From contig CAYTVL010000022.1 of the NCBI GenBank assembly GCA_964441775.1, positions 1 through 64,000 of the forward strand: DNA of 64,000 bases, given 5' to 3'. Positions within the stretch are counted from its first letter, which is position 1, and each line of letters starts with the position of its first letter. The DNA comes from SYOC01 sp964441775. Its GTDB lineage: Bacteria; Desulfobacterota; Binatia; Bin18. The notes beneath the pieces were generated by a model. The model was given only the letters and a program-made list of their open reading frames with translations. It ran no database searches and was not told the origin of the DNA. This document shows, in pieces, positions 49,760-58,791 of the stretch. The position numbers and the translations under genes are program-made.

Positions 49760-50860
49760 TCAAGCCGCCCGGATGAGGCGCTGCTCAATGTCAGCGAGGA
49801 AGAGTTGTTCGCGCTCAATCACCATCCGCGCGCGCAACGCGACGAGCTTGCCGATTTGAAAAGGGAAGCGCTCCAGTTTCACCAGATCTTTTTCTGTCGT
49901 CACAATGAGTTCCACTTTCCGTCCTATGGTTGAGATCAATTGCCAGTCCGCCTGAGCATACTGATGGTGATCGGGGAATTCCAAGATCTCCACCAGCTCT
50001 GCGTCCCACTCGCGTACAGATTGATAGAAAGGCGCGGGGTCGGCAATCCCCGTCACCGCCGCCACGCGTTTACCGCTCAACACGGAGAGGGGTAATTCGC
50101 TCCAGTATTGCTGTTCAGCAGACACGAGCCCAACGGGTCGAAGGTTACCGAAGTACACAGGTTTTTGCTGACTCACGGCGCGCCACTCTGGAGGAAGCGG
50201 CAAGCGATTGGTCTGCGTATTGCTTTTGGTGACCAGTAGGATATCCGCTCGGCGAGTCGCTGACAAGGGCTCACGGAATGGCCCAGCTGGCAACAGGCGA
50301 CGCGGTCGCCAACCTTGGCGGCCATTGAAAAGCAGCAGATCGATATCGCGTTTGAGCCGACGATGTTGGAAACCGTCGTCAAGGATCAATACTTCTATCC
50401 CGAATTGTTCTTGCGCGAGCCGTACGCCGGCGGCGCGATCGCACCCGGCGATGACTACCCCTGGAAAAAGACGAGCCAACATGACGGCTTCGTCGCCAAC
50501 TTCATCCGGCGTTGCATGAGGTTGTCCATTCGTACCAACAACCGAGACTTCCGCGCGCGCGCCTTTGTAGCCTCGACTGAGAATGCCGACTTTATGGCCT
50601 CGGGCCGCGAGCGCCTGGGCCAGCCATAACACCACTGGTGTTTTGCCCGTGCCTCCAACCGTGAGGTTCCCAACACTGATGACCTTGAGTCGGGATTGAT
50701 ACATTGTCAACCAGTGTTGATCGTAGAGCCAGTTGCGTCCTCCGACGATGGCGGCAAATCCCCACGAGGCCGGAGTGAGCGCCAGCCCGCCAATTTTTCC
50801 CAGGGTTCCGTGGCGTCGCCAGACGGTGTCCATGAAGCGTTGTGCAAAGGTCGTAGACAT
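49760..50860 (-). CDS. lpxK: Tetraacyldisaccharide 4'-kinase
   Basis: 366 residues from ATG 50860 (the longer frame up to 51136 lies inside waaA and is rejected). P-loop VISVGNLTVGGTGKTPVVLW, then GILSRGYKG, DEVGDEAVMLAR, VLILDDGFQHRRLKRDIDLL and VAAVTGIADPAPFYQ. It phosphorylates the 4' position of the lipid A disaccharide at the inner membrane. Starts 14 bases after waaA. Confidence 0.95.
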   Translation of the reverse strand: MSTTFAQRFMDTVWRRHGTLGKIGGLALTPASWGFAAIVGGRNWLYDQHWLTMYQSRLKVISVGNLTVGGTGKTPVVLWLAQALAARGHKVGILSRGYKGARAEVSVVGTNGQPHATPDEVGDEAVMLARLFPGVVIAGCDRAAGVRLAQEQFGIEVLILDDGFQHRRLKRDIDLLLFNGRQGWRPRRLLPAGPFREPLSATRRADILLVTKSNTQTNRLPLPPEWRAVSQQKPVYFGNLRPVGLVSAEQQYWSELPLSVLSGKRVAAVTGIADPAPFYQSVREWDAELVEILEFPDHHQYAQADWQLISTIGRKVELIVTTEKDLVKLERFPFQIGKLVALRARMVIEREQLFLADIEQRLIRAA

Positions 50861-50874
50861 TGAGCACTCTGCTT

Positions 50875-52197
50875 TCAAGAGCCGGCATTGCGCAGCGGGC
50901 TGCCGGGTTGCGGTAAGACTTCCAACACTGCGGCTATCGTGCGACGTACAGCCCCTTGTCCTTGGAGAACTACTTGATAGGCGCAATGTCCCGCTTCCTG
51001 AGCTTTGCGGGGATCTTGGAAAAACGTCAACAGTTGACGGTGCGCCTCGTCTTCCGTGCGGACCATGAACCCACCGCCTGCTTGCACGAGTTGTTCCACC
51101 ACAGTGATAAAATTGCCTATATGGGGACCAAAACACACTGGCGTTTTGGCGAGAGCCGGCTCGACTACACTGTGACCGCCTGGTCCTTTGATAAGGCTGC
51201 CACCCACGAAGGTCGCCACTGCCGCTGGATAGAAAGAAGCCAATTCTCCCAGCGTGTCGAGCAAGAAGACCTCTGCTTGGTTGTCTTTCGTGTCGTCGAG
51301 TTGGCTGCGCTTCACATAACGATGGCCCTGCCGTTGTAATATCGTTTCAACTTCAGTAAAGCGTTGCGGATGACGTGGAGCCAAGAGTAGGAGGAGATTC
51401 GGAATGGTCACACGGAGGCGGCGAGCAACTCGCAAAAGAAACTCTTCTTCGGTCGGATGGGTGCTGGCCCCAATCAGAAGCGGACGTTCAGCAAAGCCCG
51501 CCCCATGTAGGATGGTCAGGCCCTGCGCGCCGCCAGCGCTCGCATTGTCAACTTTGAAATTGCCGGTAACCACCACATGATGTTGCGGAGCGCCAGCCGC
51601 GATGAGTCGCTTGGCGTCGGCTTCCGTTTGCATGCAACAGCGCGTAAGGTTTTGAAAAACCGGCTGGAATAAAGGATCAAGCCAACGGTAGCGAGCAGAA
51701 GCGCGCGAGGAAAACCGACCGCTTACCAGAAAGGTGGGCACCAGGCGGCGCGTCAGCGTCAGGAGAAAGTTGGGCCACATCTCGGTTTCCGTGAAAAAGA
51801 AGGCCGCAGGTTGAACGTGGTGCAGCACGCGCTGGATGAACAAGGGATGATCGAGAGGAAAATACATGACCGCGTCAGCTTCGGGAATTTTTTCGCGGGC
51901 GGTGGCGTAGGCGGTTGGAGTGAGTGCGGAGAGCAGGATCGGCGTGTGCGGAAAGGCGTGTTTCAACTCGCGCAAAAACGGACGAGTGGCGAGAATTTCA
52001 CCGACCGAAGGCGCGTGGACCCACAAGGGCCGCTGATCTTTGACGCGGCTCAATACTGCTTGCGGAAGAAAACCTAGCCGTTGGGCGAGCCCCAGCCGGT
52101 AGCGCGGTCGCAACAAGAGGGCGAGTCCGGCGGCAGGCAACGCCGGGACAGCGAGCATAGTGAGCACCAGATTGTAGATAAGTTGCGCGGCGATCAT
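50875..52197 (-). CDS. waaA: 3-deoxy-D-manno-octulosonic acid transferase
   Basis: 440 residues: N-terminal anchor LIYNLVLTMLAVPALPAAG, PLWVHAPSVGEILATRPFLR, FFFTETEMWPNFLLT, VVVTGNFKVDNAS, LLLLAPRHPQRFTEVETIL and TFVGGSLIKGPGGHSVVEPA. These are the hallmarks of WaaA (KdtA), which adds Kdo to lipid IVA. Sits between the DUF374 acyltransferase and lpxK. Confidence 0.96.
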   Translation of the reverse strand: MIAAQLIYNLVLTMLAVPALPAAGLALLLRPRYRLGLAQRLGFLPQAVLSRVKDQRPLWVHAPSVGEILATRPFLRELKHAFPHTPILLSALTPTAYATAREKIPEADAVMYFPLDHPLFIQRVLHHVQPAAFFFTETEMWPNFLLTLTRRLVPTFLVSGRFSSRASARYRWLDPLFQPVFQNLTRCCMQTEADAKRLIAAGAPQHHVVVTGNFKVDNASAGGAQGLTILHGAGFAERPLLIGASTHPTEEEFLLRVARRLRVTIPNLLLLLAPRHPQRFTEVETILQRQGHRYVKRSQLDDTKDNQAEVFLLDTLGELASFYPAAVATFVGGSLIKGPGGHSVVEPALAKTPVCFGPHIGNFITVVEQLVQAGGGFMVRTEDEAHRQLLTFFQDPRKAQEAGHCAYQVVLQGQGAVRRTIAAVLEVLPQPGSPLRNAGS

Positions 52198-52224
52198 GGG
52201 AGAGAGACCAAGAGGGGTGGAGGG

Positions 52225-52956
52225 TTACGTTGAAGTTGGTGACGTGCGCTCAACGACCGGAGCAGAGGTTGTCGTAAAAGACGCATCCGCCACCGCCGTG
52301 ATCGCGGTGAGCGCTTGCTCTAGCTCTTGTCGTTTCGCTTCCATGATTTCCAGCGACGCATCCGCCGGGACAGTGATCGGCTGCCCAGCCACATACATGA
52401 CGCGACTGAACGGGAAGGGGATGAGTAAGCGATCCCAACTGTTGATTGTGACCTTCCATTGCGCCCCGTACGTCACTGGAAATACCGGGGCTCCGGTGGC
52501 GCGCGCCAGTTGCAGAACGCCGGATTTGGCTTTGCCTCGCGGACCGCGCGGGCCATCCGGCACCACGAGGAGATCGTACCCTTGCCGATAGGCATTGAGC
52601 ATCCCCTTGAGCCCACCCATCCAGCCACGCGTCGAAGAGCCGCGCACCGCGCTGATGCCGAACCGTTGAATGACCCGCGTGATAATCTCGCCGTCTCGAT
52701 GCGCGCTGTTCATGATGCACGCCTTTTGCCCGCGATAGGGAAATAGCATGAGCAGAATGCGGCTATGCCAGAACGCCAGAATGACGTGCTCTTGGCGTTC
52801 CCACCGGGCAAAAAGATCGCTCCCTCCAATGAAACGTTTGCGCGTCGTTTTTCCGAGCACCCACAAGGCGCACAACGCCAACGCCGTCCACCAGCGAATC
52901 TTGAGTTCCTCACTGAAGGAAAATCGTGGCCTACGGCTATTGGAGCGGGGCGTCAT
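52225..52956 (-). CDS. DUF374 lysophospholipid acyltransferase-like protein
   Basis: About 243 residues from ATG 52956 (ATG 52971 possible), overlapping the msbA stop. It has the DUF374 pattern VILAFWHSRILLMLFPYRG, CIMNSAHRDGEIITRVIQR, VRGSSTRGWMGGLKGML and LLVVPDGPRGPRGKAKSGV, related to PlsC/LpxL acyltransferases. In many deltaproteobacteria-like operons this gene stands beside msbA and waaA, where it is thought to supply a late acyl chain of lipid A; no LpxL or LpxM is seen here. A threonine-rich tail follows the domain. Confidence 0.88.
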   Translation of the reverse strand: MTPRSNSRRPRFSFSEELKIRWWTALALCALWVLGKTTRKRFIGGSDLFARWERQEHVILAFWHSRILLMLFPYRGQKACIMNSAHRDGEIITRVIQRFGISAVRGSSTRGWMGGLKGMLNAYRQGYDLLVVPDGPRGPRGKAKSGVLQLARATGAPVFPVTYGAQWKVTINSWDRLLIPFPFSRVMYVAGQPITVPADASLEIMEAKRQELEQALTAITAVADASFTTTSAPVVERTSPTST

Positions 52957-54670
52957 GGAACTGGAGGTCATACAACCTGCGATATTGCGCGTTACGGGCC
53001 AGAAGTTCGTTGTGACAACCTTCTTCGATAATCTTTCCCTCCGAGAGAACGACAATCCGGTCCGCACGCTGAATAGTGGAGAGCCGATGCGCGATCACCA
53101 AGACCGTCCTGCCGACCATCAACTGCTCAATCGCCGCTTGGACCAGACGTTCGGATTCGGTGTCCAGAGAAGAAGTGGCTTCGTCCAAAATCAGGATGGG
53201 CGCATTCTTCAAGAGCGCTCGCGCGATGGCGAGCCGCTGTCGTTGCCCGCCGGATAAGCGCACACCAAGTTCGCCGATCATGGTGTCATAGCCCTCGGGC
53301 AGGGCAGTGATGAAGTCATGCGCATTCGCGGCTTGAGCCGCGGCGATCACTTCTTCCAGAGGCCGATCGGGAGCGCCGTAGGCAATGTTGTTGCGCACGG
53401 TGTCGTTAAAGAGAAACGTGAATTGCGTCACGACTGCGATATGAGAACGCAACGACTGCACGGTGAGGTCGCGGATATTGATCCCGTCAATCGTAATCTG
53501 TCCTTCCTTGACATCGTAAAAACGCGGGATCAAGTCTGACAACGTGCTCTTGCCGCCGCCGCTGGGGCCGACCAGGGCCACCACTTCGCCGGCGCGAATC
53601 GGCAGGTTGATATTGCGCAGCACCCAATCGTCTTGATACCGGAACCCCACGTTATCAAAGCGAATCTCGCAGTGAAAACCGTCCAGCGCTTGAGCGTCGG
53701 GATGATCGGTGATGTCGTTTTGTTCGTCCAGCACTTCAAAGAGGCGTTCGGCGGCGGCGAGTCCGTTCTGGATGGCGGCGTTCGTGCGGGTTAAATGCTT
53801 AAAGGGCTCGTACAGCAACATCATCGCAGTCAGAAACGCCACGAATGCGCCCTGGGTGCGTTCGCCGCTGATGACGCTGGCCCCGCCGTACCAGACGACG
53901 GCGGCGATGCCGCAGGCCGCCACCAGTTCCACCATCGGCGGCACGAACGCGCGCAGCCGCCCTGCTTTCATCGAATGGCGGAAGAGGCGCGTATTCTCTT
54001 CGGCGAATCGTTTGCGCTCATAGTCTTCCATGCCAAAGGCTTTGACGACGCGGTTGCCTTGAATCGTTTCTTGCAAGAGGGCCGTGAGATTGCCAAGCGA
54101 GCCTTGGCCTCTGCGGCTCGACGTGCGCACTTTCTTGTAGACGCCCATGAGGGGCAAGATCGCGACGGGGAACACGACAAAAGCGATCAGGGCGAGAAAC
54201 CAATCCTTCATGAATGCCACAATAATCAAGGCGGCCAGCGTGGTGGCGTCTTTCATCATCGAGGCGGAGGATTGCGTCAGCGCCTCTCGCACCAGGGTGG
54301 TGTCATTAGTCACACGAGACTGGATCGTGCCGGTCGGAGTGCGATGGAAATAGGACAGCGACAACGATTGCAAATGCGAGTTCAAGGCATTGCGCAAATC
54401 CTCGACAATGCGTTGGCCGACATATTCGATCAGATAGGCGCTGCCGAAATTAACGCCGCCGCGAAAGAGAAACGTGCCAACAATGACCCACGGCAAAAAA
54501 CTAAGCGCGGCCAGATTTTTCTGCGCAAAAATATCGTCAAAAATATGCTCGACCAGAAACGGCAGCACGCCATTGGTCGCGCTGAAAAGCAACATGCAGA
54601 TCAGGGCGACGATAAACTCTGGAACCAAGTACGGACGGAGAAACGGGAAGAGCCGACGATAGACGTTCAT
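52937..54670 (-). CDS. msbA: Lipid A flippase, ABC exporter MsbA
   Basis: 577 residues. Six transmembrane helices in the first 320, then an ATPase domain with Walker A LVGPSGGGKSTLSDLI, signature VRLSGGQRQRLAIAR, Walker B PILILDEATSSLD and H-loop VIAHRLSTI. VFRYQDDW-type A-loop Tyr present (VGFRYQDDWVLRN). As a homodimer it flips core-lipid A across the inner membrane. Its neighbours waaA, lpxK and lpxB support MsbA rather than another exporter. The 248 bases upstream (54671-54918) show no clear promoter. Confidence 0.92.
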   Translation of the reverse strand: MNVYRRLFPFLRPYLVPEFIVALICMLLFSATNGVLPFLVEHIFDDIFAQKNLAALSFLPWVIVGTFLFRGGVNFGSAYLIEYVGQRIVEDLRNALNSHLQSLSLSYFHRTPTGTIQSRVTNDTTLVREALTQSSASMMKDATTLAALIIVAFMKDWFLALIAFVVFPVAILPLMGVYKKVRTSSRRGQGSLGNLTALLQETIQGNRVVKAFGMEDYERKRFAEENTRLFRHSMKAGRLRAFVPPMVELVAACGIAAVVWYGGASVISGERTQGAFVAFLTAMMLLYEPFKHLTRTNAAIQNGLAAAERLFEVLDEQNDITDHPDAQALDGFHCEIRFDNVGFRYQDDWVLRNINLPIRAGEVVALVGPSGGGKSTLSDLIPRFYDVKEGQITIDGINIRDLTVQSLRSHIAVVTQFTFLFNDTVRNNIAYGAPDRPLEEVIAAAQAANAHDFITALPEGYDTMIGELGVRLSGGQRQRLAIARALLKNAPILILDEATSSLDTESERLVQAAIEQLMVGRTVLVIAHRLSTIQRADRIVVLSEGKIIEEGCHNELLARNAQYRRLYDLQFHDAPLQ

Positions 54671-54918
54671 TGCTCTTCTTCCTCCTCGTCCGTGGCTGCC
54701 TGGATCGCGTCAATGCAGACCCTGCAGACCGGGCCTCGCTCGGGCGCAAATATCACTTCGGCTCTTCCTTTCGCTCTGCGGTATACAATACAAAGTGGAT
54801 TGCCAGATTTCAACTATGTAGTCTCGCAACCTTGGCCTCCATAGAGCAGGAAACTTTTAGCAGGACGAGCGATTGGTTGCCACCGCCTGCTTCGCTTCAA
54901 CGATCCCAGACTTTTGCG

Positions 54919-55719
54919 CTAGTTGGACGGCAGTGCATCAATGGAGTGTAAGACAGCTCGGGCAATCGCTTCGCGCTTGGGAAGATCGTCTCCTTGCTGG
55001 GGCGTCTCCATATTGAGGGCAAAGAAAATTGCGCCGTTAGGCCGCTCCACCCAGCCGACCCACCAGCCAATCTGCGGATTCATGCGGGCGCCCCAACCGG
55101 TCTTGGCCCGCACGATCCAGTCGCGCCCAGCTTCGACGATCATGATGTCTTTGACAAGCCGTTGATGCTCCACGCGAAAAGGCAAGGCATTGCGATACAG
55201 ACGCTGCAGGAACTCAACTTGCTCATGGGCCGAGATCCGCAGCCCACCTTCTAGCCAGAACCGATCCACGCCGCCAGAAGCATCGGCATTCCCGTACCCA
55301 ATACGACGCAGATAATTGCGCTCGCGGCGCTCCCCAAGTTGGCGCGCAAAAATCTGATAGACCCACACCACGGAATTGCGCATTGACGAGCGCAGATTCT
55401 GATTGCTGTTCCACGACTCTATCTCGCGTCGCGTTCCGTCCCAAGGGAAGATCTGGAACTCATCACGCACCACTCCTCCATCGAGCGCGAACAGCGCATG
55501 GGGAATTTTGAAGGTGGAAGCGGGCAGAAAGCGCGTCCGCGCCCGTTCTTCACCGTAGACCCAATGCGTATGCGCGCGCTCATCAGAGACGACAATGGTT
55601 CCTGTCACTCCAGCATCTGTGAAAAAATGAGCCCAATCCGAGCGCTCTTGCCACACTTGCGCCGACGCCGTAGCGCAAAAGCCCCACATAAGAAAGAGGA
55701 CGAGGATCCAACATTTCAT
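54919..55719 (-). CDS. Class D (OXA-type) beta-lactamase
   Basis: 266 residues with signal peptide (CWILVLFLMWGFCATASAQ). All class D boxes are present: active-site STFK in FLPASTFKIPHAL, S-x-V in RNSVVWVY, YGN in IGYGNAD and KTG in RAKTGWG, plus IFPWDGTRRE. It should hydrolyse penicillin-type beta-lactams in the periplasm; spectrum unknown. It lies at the end of the attC-bearing region, next to a degenerate attC-like stretch, so it may be a former gene cassette, as many OXA genes are. No broken residue seen. Confidence 0.9.
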   Translation of the reverse strand: MKCWILVLFLMWGFCATASAQVWQERSDWAHFFTDAGVTGTIVVSDERAHTHWVYGEERARTRFLPASTFKIPHALFALDGGVVRDEFQIFPWDGTRREIESWNSNQNLRSSMRNSVVWVYQIFARQLGERRERNYLRRIGYGNADASGGVDRFWLEGGLRISAHEQVEFLQRLYRNALPFRVEHQRLVKDIMIVEAGRDWIVRAKTGWGARMNPQIGWWVGWVERPNGAIFFALNMETPQQGDDLPKREAIARAVLHSIDALPSN

Positions 55720-55847
55720 GGCTATTCCGTTGCCGCTTCGGCGCCTCCAATAAACCTTTCACCTTTGTCCCAATCCGTTCGCGGGCGGTGATGTGGCGGC
55801 GCGTAAGATGGAGTTCGATTTAGGCTGCTCATGCTACAACTTTACCT
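55720..55847 (-). other. Degenerate attC-like stretch
   Basis: On the minus strand GCCTAAA (near the 3' side of the MetE-like gene) is followed by CGCGCCGCCACATCACCGCC and CGCGAACGGATTGG, which resemble the first arm of the site at 57069-57167, but the second arm and the closing GTTRRRY box are not convincing. Possibly a decayed site. Confidence 0.3.
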
Positions 55848-56963
55848 CTACAACGACCTGCCCCAAACCTTCTCGGCCGTATCGACTACGAGCTGCAGTT
55901 TGCGCTGTTGGTCGTCCTGCGTGAGGGGATTGCCGACAGAGACGGTCGCGAAGCCACACTGGGGACTGAGCGCCAACTGCTCCACGGATATGTATTTAGA
56001 CGCCTCCTCAATGCGACGCAGCAGACCGTCCTGAGACTCCAGCTCTTTGTTTTTGGTGCTGACCAGACCGAGCACGACCGTCTTGCCTTTGGGTATGAAC
56101 CGCAGTGGTTCGAAGCCGCCCGCCCGCTCGCTGTCGTATTCGAGCAAGAAACGGTCGGCCTGCACAAGATTAAACAAGCGCTCGGCAATCGGCTCATAAC
56201 CCCCGTTGGCCAGCCACCGGCCTTGCGAGTTGCCCCGGCAGAGATGTAGCGCTCGGATGCTCGCAGAGTTCGCCGCAGGCTCCAAACAGGCGTTATCCGC
56301 AGCGATCGCCTCATCCACCCAGCGGTCCATGTCGATTCCCTGTCCGCGTAGAAACTCACGTAGCTGTTCGTCGACGTAGAAGGTCAAGCTGGGGTCATCG
56401 ATCTGGATGTACGGTGCGCTTTCCTCCACCAGCAGACGAACCTCGTTCCGTACGATGTTGATCAGCTCCGAGCACAGGTCGGTTCGCGTCGGGTAACTCT
56501 TGTCCGTCACGCCCGGCTTGTAGGCCTGGCCCACATATATCATCACGCTAGGGATAGTGATCTTGAAGGGGCCGGGCGCATGTTCTTTCAGGAAGGTAGC
56601 TTCGTGGCCATGCAGGCGGCGCTTTTGCCGCAACTTGCCTCCTACGACTTGGCTGGAGACTTTGGTGAGACCTCCACCCGGTCCCTGCCAGGGCACCATC
56701 ACGTGCTCAGGAACAAACCCGTCCAGCGCATCGTTCATGGCGGTCAGCCAGGAGTGACGCCGGTATTCTCCATCGGAGTAGATAGGAATCCCGCTCTGGC
56801 GTTGTACATCGAGGATATCCAGGATGGCTTGGTCCTCTACGCCGCGAAGATCCTCGCTGCTGATGCGTCCCTCCGCGTGCTGGGCACGGGCAGTGAGCAG
56901 TTGCGATGGACGCAGAAGGCTGCCGATGTGGTCCGCACGAAGTGCCGGTTTGGTGTGTGGCAT
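55848..56963 (-). CDS. MetE C-terminal-like (cobalamin-independent methionine synthase family) protein
   Basis: 371 residues from ATG 56963 with GAGGAGGAG ahead of it; the longer frame from 57125 reads through an attC site and is rejected. It covers only the catalytic C-terminal barrel of MetE: RADHIGSLLRPSQLL, GIPIYSDGEYRRHSWL, YIQIDDPSLTFY, zinc-site LHLCRGN and LALSPQCGFATV. Short MetE-like proteins of this type exist in many genomes and may methylate other thiols or use other methyl donors. It is bounded upstream by a good attC site and downstream by a poor one, so it looks like an integron cassette gene. Confidence 0.85.
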   Translation of the reverse strand: MPHTKPALRADHIGSLLRPSQLLTARAQHAEGRISSEDLRGVEDQAILDILDVQRQSGIPIYSDGEYRRHSWLTAMNDALDGFVPEHVMVPWQGPGGGLTKVSSQVVGGKLRQKRRLHGHEATFLKEHAPGPFKITIPSVMIYVGQAYKPGVTDKSYPTRTDLCSELINIVRNEVRLLVEESAPYIQIDDPSLTFYVDEQLREFLRGQGIDMDRWVDEAIAADNACLEPAANSASIRALHLCRGNSQGRWLANGGYEPIAERLFNLVQADRFLLEYDSERAGGFEPLRFIPKGKTVVLGLVSTKNKELESQDGLLRRIEEASKYISVEQLALSPQCGFATVSVGNPLTQDDQQRKLQLVVDTAEKVWGRSL

Positions 56964-57068
56964 AGGGTTCTCCTCCTCTGCGAAAGTTAGGAACTTCTTT
57001 CGGTGCGTACGGCGGACCCCGGGCGGCGTAAGTTCCCATCTCAGGGGCCGACCATTCCAGGTTGTTGG

Positions 57069-57167
57069 GCCTAACACGTCCACGCGCCGCGAGCCGCCCA
57101 GCCGTGACTTTTCAGGTTCTTCCAAAGCCGCTCGCGGGCCGCGATGCGGTGGCGCGCCAGGTTAGCA
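57069..57167 (-). repeat. attC-like integron site A
   Basis: On the minus strand: R'' TGCTAAC, arms GGCGCGCCACCGCATCGCGG and GGCGGCTCGCGGCGCG with GC-rich pairing around a 30-base AT-richer loop, and a perfect R' GTTAGGC (GTTRRRY). Total 99 bases. It lies after the DUF4926 remnant on the same strand, the expected 3' position. Confidence 0.65.
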
Positions 57168-57189
57168 GGCCTTCCTTCTGGTGTCTCTC

Positions 57190-57406
57190 TTATTCAGTCG
57201 CTGCTTCCGGTGCTGAAGAGGACAGGGGAGACAACGGATCATAATGCAAGACCATGAGTTGATCGGGACGCAACCCCAAGGATTCATACGTCCGCCCCTG
57301 GCGATCACTAAACTCGACCTCAAAGACGCTTCCCCCCGCCAGAATCTCGACGACCGTGCCTACTTGTCCGCGCCACTACGTCAAGCAGTTTGATGGGAGT
57401 TGTCAT
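57190..57406 (-). pseudogene. DUF4926-like protein, broken near the start
   Basis: ATG 57406 with AGGAGCGACTGACA upstream starts MTTPIKLLDVVA, then the match jumps to another frame with GQVGTVVEILAGGSVFEVEF and SDRQGRTYESLGLRPDQLMV, ending at TAA 57190-57192. The family normally has about ten residues between the two parts, so a small deletion with frameshift is likely. Function unknown; DUF4926 and DUF6883 genes are often neighbours in toxin-antitoxin-like pairs. Downstream of the DUF6883 remnant in the same cassette. Confidence 0.6.
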
Positions 57407-57422
57407 TGTCAGTCGCTCCTGT

Positions 57423-57753
57423 TCAGAGAGGATAACATGTCGTTAAGCGAGGCGTCTCCGTCCCATGCTCCATAATCCAACCGCTCCGAATCACGCTCTC
57501 TTTGCCGTGCCAGTTGAGCGGAAACTCTACGATATAGCGCTGGCCATAGCTATCGCGTCGTCCCAAGCTCGCTTCAGCAGTCTTAACCACTTGCAGCAAA
57601 ATTGTCTGTAATTCCTCCGCCTCCTTCACTGTGATTCCGATAGCAGCAAAGAGCCGTGCCTTGTGTTTCCCTTCATCATGCAAGGGTATTGAGGCAATAG
57701 TCACGCAGCTTGCGAATATCTATGACGGCACGCTCTGCATTTGGTATGAGCAT
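57423..57753 (-). pseudogene. DUF6883-like protein with +1 frameshift
   Basis: ATG 57753 follows AAGGAGCACC and begins MLIPNAERAVIDIRKLRDYC. After CLN the frame hits two stops; removing one base (the extra A near 57690) continues as LHDEGKHKARLFAAIGITVK, EAEELQTILLQVVKTAEASL, RRDSYGQRYIVEFPLN and TPRLTTCYPL. This matches DUF6883 by eye. The downstream 93-codon frame alone (57423-57704) is open but lacks the conserved N-terminus. Could be a real frameshift or a sequencing indel. Confidence 0.6.
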
Positions 57754-57834
57754 GGTGCTCCTTCACGGTCAGTACAAGCACGAAATTTTATGTCTATATC
57801 GCAAAACCTTTTGTGACTCACCTCCCTAGGAGCC

Positions 57835-57932
57835 CGCTAACGCCCAGCGCTCACCGCGAGCGGCCCACCTGCAGCCCTTTGGCTTTTTCAGAGTCGCAAG
57901 CGGGCCGCGATGGGTGGCGCGACTAGTTAGCC
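57835..57932 (-). repeat. attC-like integron site B
   Basis: On the minus strand: R'' GGCTAAC, arm CGCCACCCATCGCGGCCCGC, variable loop, arm GGGCCGCTCGCGGTGAGCG, then CTGGGC and R' GTTAGCG. The CGCTGGGCGTTAG end is very typical of integron attC sites. Its R'' overlaps the stop codon of the reconstructed vapC. Confidence 0.7.
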
Positions 57933-58418
57933 ATCTTTCAGTAGCCTCACATGAGGATAGCGAAGAATCTTGTCGTCTGCTGTTAAGGACTAGGGGACAA
58001 AACCTTCCTGTACTTTCTACATTGTTCGTTTTGACAAGTACTTACAGAACTGTACTTGGGTTTTGTCTCATGGTCCTAAGAGTAGACAATCCCATACGCG
58101 CGCTGTCGCAACAATCATCTGATCGGCTGGATCACGGTGAAAGCTGCCCGGCAATTGCGTGGATTCTATGACGATGCGCGGAGTCAGTTGCAGCAATTGA
58201 ATACCTGGATACGCTAACGCTTGCTCTATCCAGTCTTCCACTGGGCATCGCAGCTGGAGCCGCCCGTTCTCTACCAGTTTAGCGACTTCCCAACAGGAAA
58301 TGACGCTGACACCTAACCTCTCGGATTTATATGCTTCTATCCATTCCTGATGCCGCGCAGTCAGTTGCGAACTACCATCTACCCACCAGATCCAGATGTG
58401 GGTATCCAGTACGATCAT
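57927..58418 (-). pseudogene. vapC: VapC-type PIN-domain toxin, interrupted by a 90-bp MITE
   Basis: ATG 58418 overlaps the vapB stop (ATGA). It has MIVLDTHIWIWWVDGS (PIN Asp), ISCWEVAKLVENGRL (acidic Glu) and HRDPADQMIVATAR (acidic Asp). At codon DCLLL the frame runs into an inserted element and stops at 58068. Deleting the element plus one copy of its 3-bp duplication restores DCLLLTADDKILRYPHV and a normal C-terminus ending at TAA 57927-57929 (132 residues). All catalytic acidic residues precede the insertion except the TADDKI region, so the truncated form might be inactive. PIN toxins of this group cleave RNA. Confidence 0.88.
57987..58076. mobile_element. 90-bp MITE with 18-bp terminal inverted repeats
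   Basis: Left end GGACTAGGGGACAAAACC (57987-58004); the reverse complement of the right end (58059-58076) is GGACCATGAGACAAAACC: 15 of 18 positions agree. Flanking TAA (57984-57986 and 58077-58079) is a 3-bp target duplication. No coding capacity. TNA-type 3-bp duplications are known for some IS5-family groups; the parent element is not in this window. Confidence 0.88.
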
Positions 58419-58630
58419 TGCAGGGCTTCCCAATCGTCTTGGGCAACTGGCGCGGTGGGGTTGTCATAGTGTAGGACTTTTCCGCGTAAGGGATACGTGT
58501 TTTGCTCAGCAGAGGCAGCCACACGAGGAACGATAATCACTTCGACCGCATCGCCAGCCTGAAAAGGTAAATCACGAAGGGTAAGGGTTCCATCTTGAGT
58601 TAGGGTTGTCTCTACATGATGTACGCTCAT
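58415..58630 (-). CDS. vapB: VapB-type antitoxin of the PIN toxin
   Basis: 71 residues from ATG 58630 with GGAGAG 7 bases upstream (ATG 58654 also in frame). Reads MSVHHVETTLTQDGTLTLRD, LPFQAGDAVEVIIVPRV and YPLRGKVLHYDNPTAPVAQD. The beta-rich first half resembles SpoVT/AbrB-like antitoxins and the tail likely wraps the toxin. Its stop overlaps the vapC start, the usual toxin-antitoxin layout. It appears intact although its toxin is broken. Confidence 0.8.
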   Translation of the reverse strand: MSVHHVETTLTQDGTLTLRDLPFQAGDAVEVIIVPRVAASAEQNTYPLRGKVLHYDNPTAPVAQDDWEALQ

Positions 58631-58692
58631 ACTCAGTCTCTCCGGGATTGTCATGGTTCGATCATAAACGAAAACCTGATAGAGCGTCAGAT

Positions 58693-58791
58693 GGCTAACG
58701 CCCCCGGTCGCCGTTTGCCGCCCCGACGCGGCCTTTCGACTTCATTCCAAACCGCAAGCGGGGCCGCGTCCGCTGCAGGCGCTGGTTAGGC
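58693..58791 (-). repeat. attC-like integron site C
   Basis: On the minus strand: perfect R'' GCCTAAC, CAGCGCCTGCAGCGGACGCG arm, exact complementary core GACGCGGCC/GGCCGCGTC, a loop of about 28 bases, and R' GTTAGCC. 99 bases. The CTGCAGCGGACGCG segment is a common attC motif. It directly follows (and overlaps the stop of) the ribbon-helix-helix remnant. Confidence 0.72.

Noticed and set aside
53795..54844. 349-codon plus-strand frame
   Set aside because: Antisense shadow of msbA, rich in His/Gln/Arg and without recognisable domains.
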